10,643 nucleotides of DNA from positions 397,624 through 408,266 of the forward strand of contig BEXV01000124.1 in assembly GCA_003118195.1 (NCBI GenBank), read 5' to 3'. Positions 8,591 to 10,643 of this stretch are shown one piece after another. Under the pieces are notes generated by a model. The model ran no database searches and was not told the origin of the DNA. It worked only from the letters and a program-made list of their open reading frames with translations. Position 1 is the first letter of the stretch, and each line of letters starts with the position of its first letter. Position numbers and translations under genes: made by a program. The stretch is from Hemicentrotus pulcherrimus (lineage: Eukaryota > Echinodermata > Echinoidea > Camarodonta > Strongylocentrotidae).

Positions 8591-8797
8591 ATGGCGACTT
8601 CGCATGCTGGATGTGTTAAACGGCCCCTTATTTTACTTTTGCAATGGATTGGCACGAACTTAGATCCAGATCTATCGGCAGATGTTCTTTTTGGAAGATT
8701 ATTTGCGTCTTCATGTCAACTATGTAAGATAAAATTGTCGGTAAAATGTGTGGGAAATGTCCTGTACCATAGTGGTATAGTTATTGAACAATTTTAG
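8591..8797 (+). other. Short Kozak-started reading frame inside the MITE
   Basis: An ATG in good context (AAAATGG) opens 68 codons beginning MATSHAGCVKRPLILLLQWI. The first 45 residues look protein-like. A GTAAGA donor-like site occurs at 8724, so the part before it could be a captured first exon (8591-8723). I do not recognise a family. Because it lies inside a transposon without transposase, a chance frame or a captured host fragment is more likely than a functional gene. Confidence 0.25.
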
Positions 8798-8859
8798 TCC
8801 CATGTATTCAAATTCGAGCTGGTTTCGACTTACTTTTTGTTTTGTTTTTGGGTGCAACG

Positions 8860-8920
8860 TGTATAAACCGCACCCCCGACTTTGACATTTTTTCGGCGGC
8901 AAAAAGGTGCGGTTTATACA
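8860..8920. repeat. 15-bp perfect hairpin at the right end of the MITE
   Basis: TGTATAAACCGCACC at 8860-8874 is the exact reverse complement of 8906-8920, with a 31-base loop. The same module forms the element's termini, so the right end carries an inverted terminal duplication. Such subterminal repeats can be transposase-binding sites. Confidence 0.8.
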
Positions 8921-9030
8921 CCGTTAATTACGGTATGAGGATGTAAAGAGTGAAAATCTTGTTGCATCTCATTCATCGCGGTCCGGTCGAACCGAACCAT
9001 TTGTTCCGTACAGTCCCGTACAGTCCCGAT

Positions 9031-9126
9031 AGACCATACTTCAGTCTCTATAATCGGAGGTCTAGTGGAGCCAGACGTAGTCTCAGTGGAACAGCCGACG
9101 ATTAGAGAGACTGAAGTTTTCGGTCT
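9031..9126. repeat. Foldback (inverted repeat) of about 30 bp
   Basis: The left arm 9031-9057 (AGACC ATACTTCAGTCTCT ATAATCGG) pairs with the right arm 9095-9126, whose reverse complement reads AGACCGAAAACTTCAGTCTC and on to TCGTCGG. A perfect ACTTCAGTCTCT core is surrounded by small gaps. The loop of about 37 bases itself contains AGACGTAGTCT. A 10-bp tandem (CGTACAGTCC twice, 9007-9026) precedes it. It may be a MITE remnant. Confidence 0.7.
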
Positions 9127-9635
9127 AAGCTTTTAATACACAGCCAGGATAGTAATGCACTTATGTGTGCTCAGGCTCCTATGTACCACAACCCGTTTGT
9201 ACATCTGCAGTACCAAAAATGCATCTTCCCCAGAACTGTGAAGACATGGAGTACTTACAGCAGCAGATACATGTACATGTACGTCCAAGGTAGTTTTTAT
9301 TTGCACCTTACCACATACACTAATCAGTATCTCAAAGAAAGTTCTACAATAATCTTCAAGGTTGATTTAAAAGGACTAGACTACTTCTAAGAAAAAGAAG
9401 AAGAGTTGTCACCAAGCACCTACAATGTAACATGATGAATGCCAAACTTTTTGCACATTTCTATCTTTTTCAAACCAGCACGAGGCTACAACTTTTAGTT
9501 TTACTTAAAAAGGACGCTTTAGATTCTTTTCTTTTTTTCACATAAAAATCTTCAAATTTTAAACTTGACAAGATTTTTTTTAAACGTTCACCTAGACCTT
9601 AAGCCTTAGGCTAGTTAAAAGAAACCTATTTTGTT
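9127..9635. other. Intron 1 sequence next to the GLG1 donor
   Basis: Holds one ACATGT tract (about 9269-9282) and T-rich runs near 9520-9580. A 75-codon plus-strand frame from 9163 contains repeated Tyr-Met encoded by the microsatellite and is not believed to be a gene. Confidence 0.6.
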
Positions 9636-9641
9636 ACTCAC
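9636..9641 (-). other. 5' splice donor of GLG1 exon 1
   Basis: Read on the minus strand, the coding frame runs CTG CAA-type codons to ATG and then GTGAGT. The open frame continues only eight more codons (VSNKIGFF) before a stop. Similarity to GLG1 stops exactly here, so the donor, and not the stop, is taken as the end of the coding exon. The junction is phase 0. Confidence 0.85.
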
Positions 9642-10319
9642 CATTTGTAAACAGTCCAGAACGGCAAAATTATTTCCTTTCCTGGGGCAAATATGTTGAA
9701 CATCCGCTATGCAAGCTGGATGGTCGGCAATCCTTACAGGCTTCACGGGAACTGCTTTAGATTTGATCGGTTTTTGAATGGGATTTCTATATGCTTTATC
9801 CGGAACTTGAGCTTGTGGCAGCTGAGCTTGACCCTGTCCTTGTCCTTGTTGGGGGACAAACCTGTCAAACTGCTGCTGCTGCGGCAGTGCAGCAGCACCA
9901 AATTTGGGTTGAAAAGCATTCATATTTGCTCCTGCTCGTCTATCATTCATTTGCATCTGTTGTTGGTTGTCCAATCCTTGATTGAGTCCCATCTGCACCT
10001 GCCTGTCTTGACCTTGGGCTACTGGCTGCTGCTGCTGCTGAAACTTGTTAGGCCTATAGTTACCTGCTGCTGGCACCAGGCCGCGGCCGTCGGGGCCAAT
10101 ACCAGGCCCGGCAGCATCCCTGCCCGTCCGTTCCCGAGCAACTCCATCGAACCGCCCACCACGATCATCTCTCACCTGGTCAAAATCATTGTTACCAAAT
10201 TTACCTGCATCATTTTTTAAACCACCGTCACGTCGTCCAAGTCCAAAGACAAATGTGACTTGAAAACACAGTAAAATAGCAACACATGTTGCCTGCTTGA
10301 CACGTAGGTGAGCCGCCAT
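9642..10319 (-). CDS. GLG1: Golgi apparatus protein 1 homologue, first coding exon (partial)
   Basis: The exon encodes 226 residues from an ATG in strong Kozak context (AAAATGG) and ends in phase 0 at a GTGAGT donor. An in-frame ATG three codons upstream (10328) has weaker context. Residues 10-26 are hydrophobic and form a probable signal peptide. Residues 27-195 are a low-complexity Arg/Gly/Asn/Gln-rich linker with QQQQQ and QQQQ runs. Residues 199-226 begin a Cys-rich repeat: Cys203, Cys211 and Cys223, with the core HPACIADVQHICPRK followed by NNFAVLDCLQM. In known GLG1 proteins a signal peptide and Gln-rich N-terminus precede about 16 Cys-rich repeats and a C-terminal membrane anchor, and the first repeat has the same C-x7-C-P then N-x-AVL-x-C pattern. 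GLG1 is a Golgi membrane sialoglycoprotein that binds FGFs, processed TGF-beta precursors and E-selectin; that role is transferred from the family. The remaining repeats and the anchor lie beyond this window. The family call is confident; the exact start is less so. Confidence 0.9.
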
Positions 10320-10322
10320 TTT
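10312..10322 (-). promoter_or_regulatory. YY1-type motif overlapping the GLG1 start codon
   Basis: The start region reads AAAATGGCGGC, which matches the YY1 consensus AAnATGGCGGC with the ATG as initiator. YY1 motifs overlapping initiation codons just downstream of transcription starts are known in animal housekeeping genes. If functional here, the site implies a short, TATA-less 5' UTR. No TATA box was seen in the flank. Confidence 0.4.
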
Positions 10323-10619
10323 GTACATCACAAACGTTATTGTATAACGACACGGTACAATGCGTTAGCCACGTCATAACTTCGATCGCAATTCAGCTCG
10401 CATACGCGCACAGCGCTCGTGCTAAAGTATTGGTAAGCGAACATGCAGGGCAGCAGGTCACATCTGATTTCGAAGTCAATCAAGAAATATTATGACAACG
10501 TTTTATGTTCCTCGAAGTAAAGAATTGGGACAAAATGTTTTCTTTCATGTATTTGTTCGTTTGAGGGAAAAGAAAAGAAAATATTCAAACTAACACTCGA
10601 AGTGGAACTAGATAGAAGG
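10323..10619. other. GLG1 5' flank / possible 5' UTR
   Basis: No open frame of note occurs here. The proximal 130 bases contain several CpGs (for example CGATCG and TACGCGCAC), and a TGACGTGG motif lies close to the start codon; further out the sequence becomes AT-rich. It is the natural position for promoter and 5' UTR, but no TATA box, initiator or splice acceptor could be assigned with confidence. Confidence 0.4.
10369..10376 (-). promoter_or_regulatory. TGACGTGG (UPRE/CRE-like) motif upstream of GLG1
   Basis: The minus strand reads TGACGTGG about 50 bases upstream of the chosen ATG. This 8-mer is the core of the unfolded-protein-response element recognised by ATF6/XBP1 and is also bound by CREB3-family factors, which regulate secretory-pathway genes. 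An ER/Golgi client gene is a sensible target. One 8-mer is weak evidence, and the transcription start is unknown, so the site may lie in the 5' UTR. Confidence 0.35.
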
Positions 10620-10643
10620 TTTTTTTTGGGGGGGGGGGAAAAA
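10620..10643. repeat. Homopolymer runs at window edge (T8 G11 A5)
   Basis: The window finishes with eight T, eleven G and five A. Three consecutive homopolymers at a sequence end are more typical of a low-quality read or contig terminus than of biological sequence. Confidence 0.7.

Larger units (their letters stand above)
8378..8933. mobile_element. 556-bp non-autonomous DNA transposon (MITE), TA-flanked
   Basis: The left end (8378-8405) starts CCGTAATTAACG and continues TGTATAAACCGC; the right end (8906-8933) is its reverse complement with 26 of 28 positions matching. Both ends are flanked by TA (8376-8377 and 8934-8935), the target duplication of Tc1/mariner-like insertion. A second, diverged copy of the TGTATAAACCGC module follows the left terminus at 8408-8422. 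Another, at 8860-8874, forms a perfect 15-bp inverted repeat with the right terminus across a 31-base loop. No transposase is encoded, so mobilisation would need a transposase in trans. The interior carries a tRNA-Leu-like sequence and a short ATG-started frame. Boundaries are good; superfamily is inferred only from the TA duplication. Confidence 0.8.
1..9641 (-). other. Probable GLG1 intron 1 (5' part), rich in transposon relics
   Basis: From the donor at 9641 to the left edge I found no frame resembling the next GLG1 repeat, which should continue with a Cys followed by a conserved Trp-containing segment. The DNA is AT-rich, with stops in all frames, palindromic microsatellites and several inverted-terminal-repeat elements, as expected of a long first intron. 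No matching acceptor or second exon could be placed, so the intron assignment rests on the strong donor and the absence of a competing gene. A small nested gene cannot be excluded. Confidence 0.7.

Noticed and set aside
9163..9390. 75-codon plus-strand frame considered as an exon of a divergent gene
   Set aside because: Part of it is encoded by the ACATGT repeat and no homologous family was recognised.
9615..9641. Eight extra codons (VSNKIGFF) as the C-terminus of a short secreted protein
   Set aside because: They lie beyond a consensus GTGAGT donor, and family similarity stops exactly at it, so this is intron read-through.
9791..9985. Plus-strand frame of 64 codons over the GLG1 exon
   Set aside because: Antisense shadow of the same low-complexity region.
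9693..10220. Plus-strand open frame of 175 codons, Leu/Ser-rich
   Set aside because: It is the antisense shadow of the Gln-rich GLG1 exon; CTG/CAG repeats keep both strands open.

Overview
This looks like animal nuclear DNA: AT-rich, intron-dominated, with dispersed microsatellites and several non-autonomous transposons. One gene is clearly recognisable. On the minus strand near the right end lies the first coding exon of a Golgi apparatus protein 1 (GLG1 / ESL-1 / CFR-1) homologue, at about 10319 to 9642, ending in a consensus GTGAGT splice donor. The sequence divergence from vertebrate GLG1, the very frequent self-complementary ACATGT hexamers and a tRNA-derived SINE suggest a marine invertebrate deuterostome. 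An echinoderm is my best guess, but hemichordate or cephalochordate cannot be excluded.

Layout. 10320-10643 is the 5' flank and probable 5' UTR/promoter of the GLG1 homologue. It has a TGACGTGG motif, and a YY1-type AAAATGGCGGC overlaps the start codon. The last 24 bases are suspicious homopolymer runs. 9642-10319 is coding exon 1: signal peptide, long Gln/Gly/Asn-rich linker, and the beginning of the first Cys-rich repeat. Everything from 9641 down to 1 reads as intron 1 of that gene. I found no second GLG1 exon in it, so the intron would exceed 9.6 kb.

The intron holds mobile-element relics. They are a tRNA-derived SINE (about 2104-2395, minus); a 366-bp TTAA-flanked MITE (2796-3161); an 841-bp hAT-like element with CAGAGCTGCCAA termini, TGAAGA target duplication and a GC-rich palindromic core (4872-5712); a 556-bp TA-flanked MITE with 28-bp inverted termini (8378-8933) that encloses a degenerate tRNA-Leu-like sequence and a short Kozak-started reading frame; and a foldback (9031-9126). 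Between them lie (ACATGT)n and (GA)n microsatellites, a cluster of TTATCTAGATAA palindromes at 4707-4822 that could be GATA-factor sites, and several small hairpins.

There is no operon, CRISPR array, phage or bacterial gene system here. Nearly all other open frames of 60-200 codons are short, low-complexity or lack a usable ATG, and I regard them as chance. The points most worth checking are the composite structure of the 8378-8933 element, the GATA palindrome cluster and the GLG1 promoter motifs.
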